From Halocaridina rubra (lineage: Eukaryota > Arthropoda > Malacostraca > Decapoda > Atyidae): a stretch of 64,000 nt of DNA. Positions 43,859 through 58,577 of this stretch are shown here, in pieces (the stretch's first letter is position 1; each line of letters begins with the position of its first letter). The stretch is taken from contig JAXCGZ010021009.1 of assembly GCA_037179515.1 (NCBI GenBank), positions 33,046 to 97,045 on the forward strand. The letters are read 5' to 3'. Both the position numbers and the translations under genes were made by a program. The notes under the pieces are model-generated. The model was not told the DNA's origin and did no database searches. It was given only the letters and a program-made list of their open reading frames with translations.

Positions 43859-44812
43859 ATGTTTTTTACTATTTTATACTGTTTTATTATTTGTAGGCTG
43901 AGAAATAATTTTTTTTTATAAAATATATTTTTTTCAATAAAAAAAAATGAAAATGAGAATTTTTTTTTTTAATATTTTAATATTTTTGCATATACCCATG
44001 AAATAAAATAATAATTTATAAAAAAAAAAAAAAGTGATAGAGTGAGAAAGCGAACCAAGAAACGCGAATAACTGGGGTAACACTGTATTTTAATTTTTTT
44101 ATTGAAAAAAAAAAAACATATTTCATTATCTAATTGATAAAAAAAATTTATTTCCCAGCCTACGAATAATAAAACAGTAAAAAATAGTAAAAAACATAAA
44201 TTTAAATATACGTACGTACAGTATAACTCACAGTATTGCATCATGCAAAATAGTGGGGTCGCAGCTACATGAGCTAGCATATATATTTATATTTCCAGTA
44301 GTTTCATGATTTTATTGATAAAAAAATGTATTTCTTAGCCTAAGAATAATAAAACAGTAAAAAATAGTAAAAAACATAAATACTAAGAGTATTGCAACAT
44401 GTAAAATACGATACCGCTATCAGCGTTTCGGACAAAGGCTCGTTCAGTCTAACTCACGTGTGCGCCGTTCACGTTGTGCTTATTAAACGTTTTGCTTGTG
44501 TCCAATAGCGTACAATGTATTGGGGTCGCAGCTACGTGAGCTAGCATATATATTTATATTTCCAGTAGTTTCATGATTTTATTGATAAAAAAACGTATTT
44601 CTTAGCCTACGAATAAGAAAACAGTAAAAAATAGTAAAAAACATAAATACTAACAGTATTGCAACATGTAAAATACGATACCGCTATCAGCGTTTCGGAC
44701 AAAGGCTTCCACCATCTTCCATTGTCTTGCCTCACTCGTGTGCGCCGTTCACGTTGTGCTTATTAATACGTTTTGCTTGTGATTTTTTTAATCGCATATT
44801 TTAACCTTTGCA

Positions 44813-44897
44813 ATGCCTCCCAAGCATCCTTCATCTTCTAAGGCTTCTTGTAGTGAGCCTAAGTGGCAAAGGAAAATGTTAACCATAACAGATAAGG
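44813..44897 (+). pseudogene. Tigger-type transposase 5' stub
   Basis: ATG at 44813, PPKHPSSSKAS leader to ITDK, then the subfamily 1 junction to 160-bp repeats. Essentially identical to 31957-32041. Confidence 0.8.
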
Positions 44898-45792
44898 TAA
44901 GTTTACCTATCACGTACATATAAATTTACGTTGTATGCTATTATTTATAAAGTAAAGGGTGGTTTTTAACAGTGCAGGGAGGGTTTACAGTATACAGTAA
45001 ATGTAAAAGTAATTGTAAAATACCTATGTACCTGAGTATGTCATATAAATTTATGCTTCATGCTGTTATTTATGAAGCAAAGGGTGGTTTGTTAACAGTA
45101 CAGGGAGGGTTTATACAGTTTATACAGTGTAAATGTAAAAATAAATTAAAATATCTATGTATATATAGGCTGATCCTACTCCGCAATTTTCCTGATTTGC
45201 GCCGCGTCCCGGAACCGAACCCCTGCGATAATGGGAGGATCACTGTACTACCATCTTGTAATTAATATATATCTTAAAATGTACCATACATTTGAAAATA
45301 AAAACATCCGCTTTATCTGCCAACACTGGCCACTATGCACGTCCCATGCTAAACCTGTTGCCAATGGCATAATAGAGTTCCTTAATTTGTTTACTGTACA
45401 GTAAAACTGTATATCTAGGCTAGCCTAGAGACAAGCTAATTCGATTTAAGTCGTTTTTCGACTTAAGTCGTCTGTCCTGGAACCAATTAACAACGTTGGG
45501 TGAGGTATACCTGTATTCTTAAGTAATTTAAAGATTTACAATTGCTATACACAAAGGAAATAACATTAGAATATTATTTAATATGAAGCCAGGCTAATCA
45601 GTGATTATGGAATTAACAGAAGTGGTTAGAAGGGAGAGGAAAGGTTCAAAGCAGTGGACAATTAGCAAGGTGTGTTATGTAAAGCAAAGGTATAAAAGAA
45701 GCAATACCCCTAAAGGCATTATCAGTGCTACCTAATTTTGCTTACCTATTATATTCTCAGAATTTAGTTCACCGACTGGTGCATTTGCAATA

Positions 45793-46614
45793 CAGTAATC
45801 CCTCGTTTATCGCGGGTGCTACGTTCCAGGACCACCCACCATAGGTGAAAATCCGCGAAGTAGCAGCACCATATTATATGAGTGTGACAGGTAAGTTTAC
45901 CATAAATAACAGCGCGCAAGCGTAAAGCTATATGAGCGTGATAGGTAAGTTTACCATAAATAACCTATACGTACTGTACAAAAATAGTACCTATAATAAT
46001 AACACATTATATTTATAAAAACAATAACGATAATACAGTAACTTTAAGAGACTAACATGAGAGAGCAGAGAGGGGTACAGTAATGATGACATTTACCTAC
46101 TGCACAGCCAATGACAGCGTGAAAGGCACACACGTAATAACTGAATGGGTGAGGCGAGACAAGGGAAGATGCTGGAAGAATCAAGCTTCAATCGAAAAGC
46201 CAAGCAGTGCCCAAGATACAGAACACAATTCTGTGATTAGTCATCTCCCACCCATCAGCCAATATCATCCTGTGTATTATCTCACGTAGGTGCGACCCTT
46301 TGTGTTTTCCAAGACGCAGATATCTACGCAGCACATACCGTACCAGTATCGTATTTTATTTAGTGCAATACAGTGAGTTACATGTTTAAATTTATGTTTT
46401 TTACTATTTTTTACTGCTTTATTATTCTTAGGCTAGGAAACTTTTTTTTTTCAATAAAATAATGAAAATACTGGAAATTTTAACATTTCCACATATCATG
46501 GATTCTCTCGATATACCCAGAAACTCTGCGATATAAAATACATATGCTCTCCATAAAAACCCGTGATGCACTGAATCCGCGGAAGGTGAACTGCGATATA
46601 GCGAGGGATTACTG
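45793..46614 (-). mobile_element. Short TgA-related MITE, 822 bp, TA duplication intact
   Basis: Ends CAGTAATCCCTCGTTTATCG at 45793 and GCGAGGGATTACTG at 46614, with TA on both sides (45791-45792, 46615-46616). The interior has two short related repeats (GTAAGTTTACCATAAATAAC at 45891 and 45946), a spacer resembling the region upstream of the transposase (GGCGAGACAAGGGAAGATG), and a single 178-bp-type unit. No transposase sequence remains. It sits in the large RPUSD1-like intron. Confidence 0.88.
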
Positions 46615-46616
46615 TA

Positions 46617-49600
46617 CTACTTAAACTTTGTGCACTTGATATGTTAATGGAAATTACTGCTTTCACATTTCAGTTATACAGAAATCTGATTTAATAAATT
46701 CCTCTGCAATAAACTTGGTAGATCTGGTCCACTCCATCTTTAGGAAGTATATGCAGAATCAAGGCCAGATAGCATCTCTACGCAAATTACTTCATTTCTA
46801 TAAACAGTCGATCGGTATATATTTTCTTCTGACTATAGGATTTATGATCTGTAATAAGGATAACTTAAATATTTCTTGATGTACCTGCCCGTATTTCATT
46901 TTCAAGTTTGGAGTGTCTCTCAAGACAAATCCATCCTTTTCAGTCTCTCAAGAAAAATCCATTCTTTTTTAGGGATAAAATGATAATAGTAAAGTGTTTA
47001 TTTCTATTATTTCCGTTGCTGCTCCCAACGGCAATGCTCACAAACTGAGTTCGGTCAGGGCATTGAGAATCAAAAGTCACTGGAGATTAAGACTTTCCTC
47101 AGGGACCACTCTTTGGGGGTCCCTTATAACACAAGGCAAGTAGTACTCTACATTTACAAACTCATATAAAAGTCACAGCTTGGAGCCATTCCTTGAACTC
47201 ATTATGTGAGAAAAATATCTTCATTATTGGCCTTGTAGAGGAATATATATGCTAGTATATCCTCTTTTAATGCGGTCCAAATCTTTATTTCACGGAAATA
47301 ACAAGTCTCCCTCTCGGTAAGGGGCCGTGAAGCTCCGAGTTAGAGCGTGTAGGTTGAGGGTTGACGAGCATGATACACGTGAGTTGGGGTCCACCACAAT
47401 GTGTTATGGATGGCATCCAGCCTTAATACCCAAGCTAACCGGACTGTGTCCATTCCCATTTGAAAGAGGTCTAACAGTGACATAAAAAAGATCGCCCTCA
47501 TGTTTTGATTTGAAGTTGCATGATCTACAACATCCATTACTATAATCTGTATGTTTTGATTTTTCCTATACATAGGGTCGTCGATTTATGACCACATTTG
47601 GTTTCAAACAACAACCAGTCATTAGACGATACAGTCATAAGTGAACTATTATATCAAAGGTATTATAATAGTATGGGAAAGTAGTATAGTGATCACGAGC
47701 AGTACAAGACATGCTGTTGGGTCTTTTTTTTAACTTACATATCACTATTTTATTCGTTTCTTATCATTATAACCTATTTATAAACATTTACTTAATGAAA
47801 TAAGGATATATAAAAAAAATATAAAACATCTTACACTCTGTACAGCATAATCACTTTCACTTTCATGTCCAGATTGAAGGACTTCCATTCCTTCCTGTAA
47901 GAGGCAGAAACGTGAAAAAACAATTTCCTTCTCACAATCATTTTGGGGGTTTTGGATATTCACTGAGAACACACAAACAAGGGTATATATCCTACTGACT
48001 GCAATGGCTGCTAACAGTAGACTGAGAGTGAGATGCATGAATGAGTGTCTCACGGGGATTCTAGCACTGTTGACCAAAGGAATACTGTCTTAATGCCCAG
48101 ATGGACAACACTCATGCAGCCAGATATGGTTGTGACATAGACAAAAAATCAATGCTTTTTTCCGATCATTACCGTAAAGTCGAACAGTTGTAAGTCAATG
48201 ACCCCTGTAATTGCTTTAAGACAATTTCTTACAAATGTACTAAAATTCTTGCAAAGCACTTTTGCCAGAGCCTAAATTATATGGACATTCCTAAAAGTTT
48301 GCTAATTTTGTATATCAGTACCAATACACTTCACTGAACATGACTCTATTGTAGCACTAGATGAGTGAGTATTCAATCTACTTTTCTTGTTTTTTGATAA
48401 TTCTTTATTTGTATACCCAAACCAGCCAGGGTGAAAGACTTACCCAAATACAGCTTGAGAAACTCATGAAAGGGTCAATTTTGATCATTTCTCCATCTAG
48501 AATGAGCTATACAATCCTCCCATCCTCTTTCCCTCTGTATTATTTCTATTCTTTTTCCCCGTCTCTAAAATTTGGATTACTTCTGAATGATGATATGGTC
48601 AATATGGCAGATACTTCCCCCCCAATGGTAGGATGGCAATGGGTTACGGAAATATTCTCTGCATGGGCTATCCACAGGCAGATGACACATGAATTTAATA
48701 AGGCTACACCTAGTTATTAGTCTGAAATTATTTCCTATTCCTGGAAGGGATGTTACAAACTAACCATAACAAATGGGAAGTCTCTGGTGTAAGTTTATAT
48801 TTATAAACTCAGGAGAGAAGCATTACCATAAATAATTCTTTGGCAAGCGAATGGGACATCTATTTACTAATGTCACTACTACATATCCCTAAATTTTACC
48901 CAATTTTTCCATTTTTATCTTTATATACCTTTCTAACTATTTCTTAAGATAACTTGATTTCATAGCAGCTACCAAGAAAAATAAATTTAGCAAATGGTTA
49001 AGACTTAAAATATTCATCAATATTGGTGATGAATACAATATCATTACATCTCTATTACTGATATGTATACAGTAAATGTACCAACATATTGATATTAGTG
49101 GTGTTGTCCAAGCTGAGAGAGCGAGTTAGTGTAAAATGTCAATGGAAGAACACTTCTACATTAAAAGCATAATACCTTACAGTTTGACTAAAATTGACAA
49201 GACAGCTATTCTGGGTGAATATTAATATTAAAAGCAAGCTCCCTGACTCAAGTATTTTCCATGTTGTCAAAAAATGTTTTACCCTCACACAAATATCATT
49301 AAACATATGATGTTTGTCTCTCAAAGACAATATCTTAGGAGATGTGCAAGAGATAATATAATCACAGTGAGCATAATCCCAAAGAGCAACAGGTAAAATA
49401 TTAAACTTTAGATAAAATAATGGAAATGCAAGAAAAGAGAAATTATTAAATGAAGTGCAAGAAGAATGCAACAAATCCTGCCAGCACCACAAGATTATAA
49501 CAGTCTAACACAGACTTGATACGTTATGCATACACGAAAACCATCACTACTGACAGTATTACATTACTGCATCAAATATTTACCTCATAAGTAGAGGGAG

Positions 49601-49760
49601 GGGTCAAAAGCCTCATTCGAGAAAGCACATCATATGATTTTATACCTTCCTACTCAGCTTAATGAAAGATAAAATACAGCAACTTGTGCAGACAACACCA
49701 CTTTAAAGCTTCTACATTCTTACTGTACTACATGCAATGAAGATAAAGTATACTCCTTAC
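46617..49760 (-). other. RPUSD1-like intron, part
   Basis: About 3.1 kb without a recognised transposon. It contains an old repeat at 47380-47500 and a 60-bp exon-like stretch at 47831-47890. Open frames up to 119 codons (48361-48720, plus strand) and 117 codons (49139-49492, minus) have no domain and are not called. Confidence 0.5.
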
Positions 49761-50004
49761 CAATGGGGAGATATATATCCAGTATCTCCTTTGCAACATG
49801 GCCCCGTACAAGGGCTAAATAATATTTATCAACACGTTTTTGCACAAAGCATTTTGTGATGGCTGAAGCAGCTTTTTTGTGGACTGAAATACAAAGGAGT
49901 CCACTGGTGGAATAATCCAGACGATGAGCGTATAAGAACTCGTGACCCAGCCTGGGATTGGCTAGGTCAGGGAAGAGTCGCCGCAACTGTGTTTGCACTG
50001 TCAC
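49761..50004 (-). CDS. RPUSD1: RPUSD1-like pseudouridine synthase, catalytic exon
   Basis: A 244-bp exon; acceptor TATATTCAG just above 50004, donor GTAAGGAG just below 49761. Enters in phase 0 and leaves in phase 1. It encodes VTVQTQLRRLFPDL..., then the RluA-family motif AHRLDYSTSG, where the Asp (codon at 49915-49917) is the conserved catalytic residue, and KRVDKYYLALVRGH...IYLPIG. With the two downstream exons it gives about 227 residues of a protein near 300 residues in relatives. The N-terminal exon or exons (expected to carry the VVNK-like strand) were not found up to 64000, so the gene start lies outside the window or in sequence I could not recognise. Likely acts on RNA; cellular target unknown. 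Confidence 0.9.
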
Positions 50005-50904
50005 CTGAATATAAGAAGATAAGGCATAACAATATAAATTAATGGAAATAGAATTCAATAGAATACACAGATAATTTTAAATACCAAAACATCAGTAAAT
50101 CAATAAAAAAATTTAATGTGGCCCAATATAATACCCAAAATAAATTTCTAGAACAGGCCAACATGCTTGATGACGGGATAGAGCCAATTGCGATCCCTAT
50201 ATGTTGTATTAGATAATAAGTATTGTATTAGACAATAAGAGTCGTTCCTCAGATCATAAAAAAATAACTCAAGTATTACTGTAGCTTATATGGTTCAAAA
50301 GTTCATATACAATATTATAACATATACTGATTTCCAGGACAAAATAATCTTCTCAGTAAGAATTAACATACTTAACAAATTTTTCCGACAGTTAGCTGAA
50401 TATTAATTTTGTACCAAAATTCTGCTTTGTATAACTTACTAAGATATAAAAAGTGCCAGTTTTTCAATGTAATAAAAATAGCAGAGAGGGAAGGATTCCC
50501 TCTGCTCCTCTATACCTTCTGTTCATCTCTGCAAAGAGACACGGAATACAAGTGAGGAAAATCTCTTCCTCCCACCATGAGGTCTACCTCATCCCAAACT
50601 TCAAATCCTAATGGTATGCTGGCATTTAAGAGAAGAGACTGAAAGACACTTTCCAAATGAAAATTGACATATCTGGTAAAGTGGGGTGGAGTGGGAGGTC
50701 AGATAATCCCACATTCTGTATTTTTCTTCCACAGAGAGTCATGACATATGAGCTGGTTCTGGAAGGAAATCTCCAAATTGAAACTAAATAACTGCATCAC
50801 TAAATGTGTATGGTAGTGGAATAATTCAGAATAAAATGGAGGAGACTGGTAGCAAGCTTGTGTGAAGAGAGAAGGGTGTGTTGGGAGTGAGCAAAACAAA
50901 GGAT
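50005..50904 (-). other. Sequence upstream of the catalytic exon
   Basis: Probably an intron of the RPUSD1-like gene. No exon or transposon is recognised. Confidence 0.5.
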
Positions 50905-51222
50905 AGGTGATCCTCGATTTACGTCAGAGTTCCGTCCTGAAATGTGATGTAACCCGAACTTCAGCATAAGTCGGAACACTCCTAAATAAACACCTTTAAT
51001 AATGCAGTAGAAAAGTATCTCCCTTTACCATGCATTTCACTATCTCTAATTTCACTTCCATGGTGATGGCTTTCCTTTTCTTCAAAGCACTGTCATCAAA
51101 AGAATCTGCTTTAAGCTTGAGAGACATAATACAGGCCAAAAATAAAAAAAAATAAAAAAAAAGGAAAATAATTTATGAGATATGCATTGTAACCTACAAA
51201 ACTTTGTAAATCGAGGCCAGTG
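50905..51222. mobile_element. Small MITE related to TgC
   Basis: GGTGATCCTCGATTTACG near 50907 and GTAAATCGAGGCCAGTG near 51205-51221 form an imperfect inverted pair (shared core CCTCGATTTAC). The subterminal GTTCCGTCCTG and TAAGTCGGAAC resemble the 3' end of the TgC element (TAAGTCGTCTGTCCTGGAAC). A (TA)n tract follows directly. Confidence 0.6.
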
Positions 51223-51225
<3 letters not shown>

Positions 51226-51303
<78 letters not shown>

Positions 51304-51313
51304 TATATATATA
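51226..51313. repeat. (TA)n microsatellite
   Basis: About 88 bp of TA joining the MITE to a TgA left end. Confidence 0.97.
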
Positions 51314-51423
51314 CAGTGTTCCCTCCCTTATCGCGGTAGTTCGGTTCTGGGACCCGGCGCGAACCAGGAAAATCGCGAAGTAGGATCAGCCTTTGAAAAA
51401 AAAAATAAATAAATAAATAAAAA

Positions 51424-52514
<1,091 letters not shown>

Positions 52515-52604
52515 TTATTATTATTATTATTATTTGGGGGGGCAAAAAAAAAAACGCGATACAGTGAGAACGCGAACCAAGAAACGCGAATAACCGGGGG
52601 AACA

Positions 52605-52716
<112 letters not shown>

Positions 52717-54331
52717 CAGTGTTACCCCGGTTATTCGCGCTTCTTGGTTCGCGTTCTCACTCTATCGCGGTTTTTTTTTGGATAAATTATTATTTTATAT
52801 TATGGGTATACGCAAAAATATTAAAATTTTGAAAAAAAAAACATTTTCAGTATTTTCATTTTTCTTTAACATTTACGTTGCGTGCTGTTATATATAATAT
52901 AAAGGGTGTTTTTTTAACAGTGCAGGGAGGGTTTATACAGTTCGTAAACGAAAAAATAATTGTAAATGAGTATGTGTCACGTCATCATCACCTCATTCAT
53001 GGTAATTTTATCTATCACTTTCATAAAAATTTACGTTGCTTGCTGTTATTTATAATGTAAAGGGTGTTTTTTTAACAGTGCAGGGAGGGTTTATACAGTA
53101 CGTAAACGAAAAAATAATTGTAAATGAGTATGTATGTCACGTGATTATCACCTCATTCACCGTAATTTTATCTATCAGTTTCATAAAAATTTACGTTGCT
53201 TGTTGTTATTTATAATGTAAAGGGTGTTTCTTTAACAGTGCAGGGAGGGTTTATACAGTACATAAACGAAAAAATAATTGTAAATGAGTATGTATGTCAC
53301 GTCATTATCACCTCATTCACCGTAATTTTATCTATCACTTTCATAAAAATTCACGTTGCTTGCTGTTATTTATAATGTAAAGGGTGTTTCTTTAACAGTG
53401 CAGGGAGGGTTTATACAGTACGTAAACGAAAAAATATTTGTAAATGAGTACGTATGTCACGTAATTATCACCTCATTCACCGTAATTTTATCTATCACTT
53501 TCATAAAAATTTACGTTGCTTGCTGTTATTTATAATGTAAAGGGTGTTTCTTTAACAGTGCAGGGAGGGTTTATACAGTACGTAAACGAAAAAATAATTG
53601 TAAATGAGTATGTATGTTACGTCATTATCACCTCATTCACCGTAATTTTATCTATCACTTTCATAAAAATTTACGTTGCTTGCTGTTATTTATAATGTAA
53701 AGGGTGTTTTTTTAACAGTGCAGGGAGGGTTTATACAGTACGTAAACGAAAATATAATTGTAAATGAGTATGTATGTCACGTCATTATCACCTCATTCAC
53801 CGTAATTTTATCTATCACTTTCATAAAAATTTACGCTGCTTGCTGTTATTTATAATGTAAAGGGTGTTTCTTTAACAGTGCAGGGAGGGTTTATACAGTA
53901 CGTAAACGAAAAAATAATTGTAAATGAGTATGTATGTCACATCATTATCACCTCATTCACCGTAATTTTATCTATCACTTTCATAAAAATTTATGTTGCT
54001 TGCTGTTATCTATAATGTTAAGGGTGTTTTTTTTAACAGTGCAGGGATGGTATACAGTACGTAAACGAAAAAAAAATTGTAAATGATATGTATGTCACGT
54101 CATTATCACCTCATTCACTGTAATTTTATCTATCACTTTCATAAAAATTTACGTTGCTTGCTGTTATTTATAATGTAAAGGGTGTTTTTTTAACAGTGCA
54201 GGGAGGGTTTATACAGTGTAAACGTAAAAATATATTAAAATATCTATGTACATATAGGCGGATCCTACTTCGCGGATTTCCTGGTTCGCAGCGGGTCCCG
54301 GAACCGAACTACCGCGATAAGTGAGGCAACA

Positions 54332-54334
<3 letters not shown>
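52717..54334 (+). mobile_element. TgA element consisting almost only of 160-bp repeats
   Basis: Left end CAGTGTTACCCCGGTTATTC at 52717, right end GAGGCAACACTG at 54334. After 150 bp of left subterminal sequence it goes directly into the 160-bp array (52870-54240). The transposase and the 178-bp repeats are gone. The product is effectively a mobile satellite cassette. Confidence 0.88.
52870..54240. repeat. 160-bp tandem array, about 8.5 units
   Basis: The landmark GTCACGTCATTATCACC (with variants) falls at 52976, 53136, 53296, 53456, 53616, 53776, 53936 and 54094, that is seven steps of 158-160 bp. Units are highly similar, implying recent expansion or homogenisation. Confidence 0.97.

Positions 54335-54402
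<68 letters not shown>
54335..54402. repeat. (TA)n microsatellite between two TgA elements
   Basis: About 68 bp of TA. Confidence 0.97.
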
Positions 54403-56282
<1,880 letters not shown>

Positions 56283-56749
56283 CTAGTTCTCAGAATAACG
56301 CCTAGATAAGTTCTCAGAAGTGTCGGGTAAATGGAAAATCGCTTGAAAAAACGAGTCATTTTCCATAGGAAACAATGATAAAGGGCATAGATACGTTCCA
56401 AACCTTACATAGACACACCATGCCAAAGATATAAGATAAGTAAAAAACATATTTTATTACTACATAGCAAAGCAGAAAGCCCTGTATCTATTTTTAAGAG
56501 TATACAAAAGATATTCATATTCACTTTACAGCTAGAAATTAACATACATTACTGTACTGTACTCTATTATGCAGTGGGCAACAGTCATACAGTACACTGG
56601 GACAAGTATGGTGGCCGTGAGCAAGAAACTTGTGTGGTAGAAGAGGAGGAGGATGCAGGAGAACGAACCTCTGTCTGCATATGTAAACAAAGATAAAATA
56701 AAAATTATAAATAACAAAAGCAAGACTAAAAAGCGAAAAAAAAAATTAA

Positions 56750-57300
56750 TTATGCAATGCCTAAATTACCTTATGACAGATTAAAAAAACTCAATGTACA
56801 TTCTCTAGAGAGGCACAGAGTTAGGGGGGGGATATGATTGAGGTGTATAAATGGTTTACAGGGATTGGATTGGATTCGGTTTTACGTCACGAACTCCCTT
56901 TTCTACTAAGGGCTAGGACGGTTGCCTTCTTACGAAGGACTTGTTTTGGCAAATGTAATCGTTACCTTGAGTGTATGCCCTTACTAACCTCAGTCCGTGA
57001 CAGGGATTAACAAGGGTGATACTAATAAAGTTTTATAAATTCATGATCAAACCATAACTCGTAATGGGTAATGGATTTAAGCTTGATAAATTTAGGTTCA
57101 GAAGGAAAATTGGTGAAAATTGGCTTGGTAATACCGTAGAGTATTCCTAGTTGGATAATAAATGCCAATACCTTAGACAACTTCAAATTTAGATTAGATA
57201 GACATATGACAGAGGTGGGTTTATATATAATGTATAATGATGATGATCTTTTCTTATCATAATCCTCTTTGTACTCGTGGAAGAAGCGTCCACGGGCGCT
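56750..57300 (+). mobile_element. 3' tail of the CR1/Jockey-like LINE
   Basis: Same family as 23560-23990, including the DMIEVYKWF-type remnant, FRFRRKIGENWL and the terminal CCTCTTTGTACTCGTGGAAG. Interrupted by a short retroposon. Non-functional. Confidence 0.75.
56867..56999 (-). mobile_element. 133-bp SINE-like retroposon with 9-bp target duplication
   Basis: Flanked by ACAGGGATT at 56858-56866 and 57000-57008. Removing it restores the LINE phrase GGGATTAACAAGGGTGAT seen at 23668 and 25960. Read on the minus strand it begins CACGGACTGAGG and ends in (AATCC)3-like repeats, a tail typical of some SINEs or LINE 3' ends. No A or B box is evident. Confidence 0.82.
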
Positions 57301-57451
57301 TATTAACTACTACTACTACTACTACTAAAAAAAAAAAAATAATAATAATTTTTTTGTTGGCGTTCTTCGTGAAAGTGAATTTTTCACTATTATTTTTTTG
57401 GGGCGCTATTGCAGTTTCGCGAATAAAAAAATCGCGCATAAAAGGAACAAG

Positions 57452-57454
<3 letters not shown>

Positions 57455-57532
<78 letters not shown>
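57455..57532. repeat. (TA)n microsatellite between TgB and TgA
   Basis: About 78 bp of TA. Confidence 0.97.
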
Positions 57533-57535
<3 letters not shown>

Positions 57536-57776
57536 TGTTCCCTCGGTTATTTGCGTTTCTTGGTTCGCGTTCTCACTGTATCGCAGTTTTTTTTTATAAA
57601 TTATTATTTTATTTTATTGGTATATGCAAAAATATTAAAATTTAAAAAAAAAAATTCTCAGTATTTAATTTTTTTTATTGAAAAAAAAAAATATTTCATT
57701 ATCTAATTGATAAAAATAATTTATTTCCCAGCATACGAATAATAAAACAGTAAAAAATAGTAAAAAACATAAATTT

Positions 57777-57953
57777 AGATAGATAGATACGTTTATTGAC
57801 CACCTCTTTTGAAAAGTACAGTATAATATTTACAAAAGGAATATTTGGTCCAAATTACAATGAATAAATACGATAGATTTTGTACAATCATCAAATAAGT
57901 AAATGAATTTTAAATTAATATACATTGTACTAATGACTGAATGATATACATAC
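57777..57953 (-). mobile_element. Short LINE-like 3' tail insert
   Basis: Inverse copy of 43690-43858, interrupting the 178-bp unit between TTTAGATA and TACGTACAGT. Confidence 0.55.
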
Positions 57954-58577
57954 GTACAGTATAACTCATATTATTGCATCATACGAAATAGTGTTCGATA
58001 GCGTACAATGTATTGGGGTTGCAGCTACGTGAGCTAGCATATATATTTATATTTCCAGTAGTTTCATGATTTTATTGCTAAAAAAATTTATTTATTAGCC
58101 TAGTATAATAAAACTGTAAAAAATAGTAAAAAACATAAATACTAACAGTATTGCAACATGTAAAATACGATACCGCTATCAGCGTTTCAGACAAAGACTC
58201 GTTCAGTCTAACTCACGTGTGCGCCGTTCACGTTGTGCTTATTAAACGTTTTGCTTGTGTTCAATAGCGTACAATGTATTGGGGTCGCGGCTACGTGAGC
58301 TAGCATATATATTTATATTTCCAGTAGTTTCATGATTTTATTGATAAAAAAACGTATTTCTTAGCCTAAGAATAATAAAACAGTAAAAAATAGTAAAAAA
58401 CATAAATACTAACAGTATTGCATCATGTAAAATACGATACCGCTATCAGCGTTTCGGACAAAGGCTTCCACCAACTTCCATTGTCTCGCCTCACTCGTGT
58501 GCGCCATTCACGTTGTGCTTATTATTATTAATATGTTTTGCTTGTGATATTTTTACTTGCATATTTTAACCTTTGCA

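Larger units (their letters stand above)
42653..44085 (-). mobile_element. TgA element (subfamily 2) inside another TgA, exact TA duplication
   Basis: Ends CAGTGTTCCCTCACTTATCG at 42653 and GGGGTAACACTG at 44085, with TA at 42651-42652 and 44086-44087. Removing it leaves ATTCTCAGTATTTTAATTTT, matching the uninterrupted TgA sequence near 31228 except for one base. It contains a transposase stub (42938-43079), 178-bp units and a small LINE-tail insert (43690-43858). Confidence 0.93.
42518..45245 (+). mobile_element. TgA element (subfamily 1) split by a nested TgA
   Basis: Ends CAGTGATCCCCCGCAGG at 42518 and GGAGGATCACTG at 45245, flanked by TA at 42516-42517 and 45246-45247. Without the nested element it is 1293 bp and has the same structure as 31102-32377: 178-bp units (44100-44760), transposase stub (44813-44897), the GATAAGGTAAG junction, and 160-bp repeats (44890-45150). 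Confidence 0.9.
41563..45512 (+). mobile_element. TgC Tigger-like element hosting two nested TgA copies
   Basis: Ends CAGGTATACCTCGGTTTACG (41563) and GAGGTATACCTG (45512); the 12-bp tips are perfect inverted copies and resemble classic Tigger ends. A transposase N-terminal fragment follows at 41996-42125, then duplicated copies of it to about 42380. TgA elements 42518-45245 and 42653-44085 are nested inside. The left flank is AA rather than TA, so the duplication is eroded. Without the insertions it is about 1.2 kb. Confidence 0.8.

Noticed and set aside
41563..45512. A TA target duplication for the TgC element
   Set aside because: The right flank is TA but the left flank is AA, so the duplication cannot be claimed.
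47831..47890. Constitutive coding exon between the catalytic exon and 40744-40863
   Set aside because: In the required phase it contains a TGA, while the catalytic exon joins directly and in frame to 40744-40863.
48361..48720. 119-codon plus-strand open frame in the RPUSD1-like intron
   Set aside because: No domain or homology recognised; likely chance.
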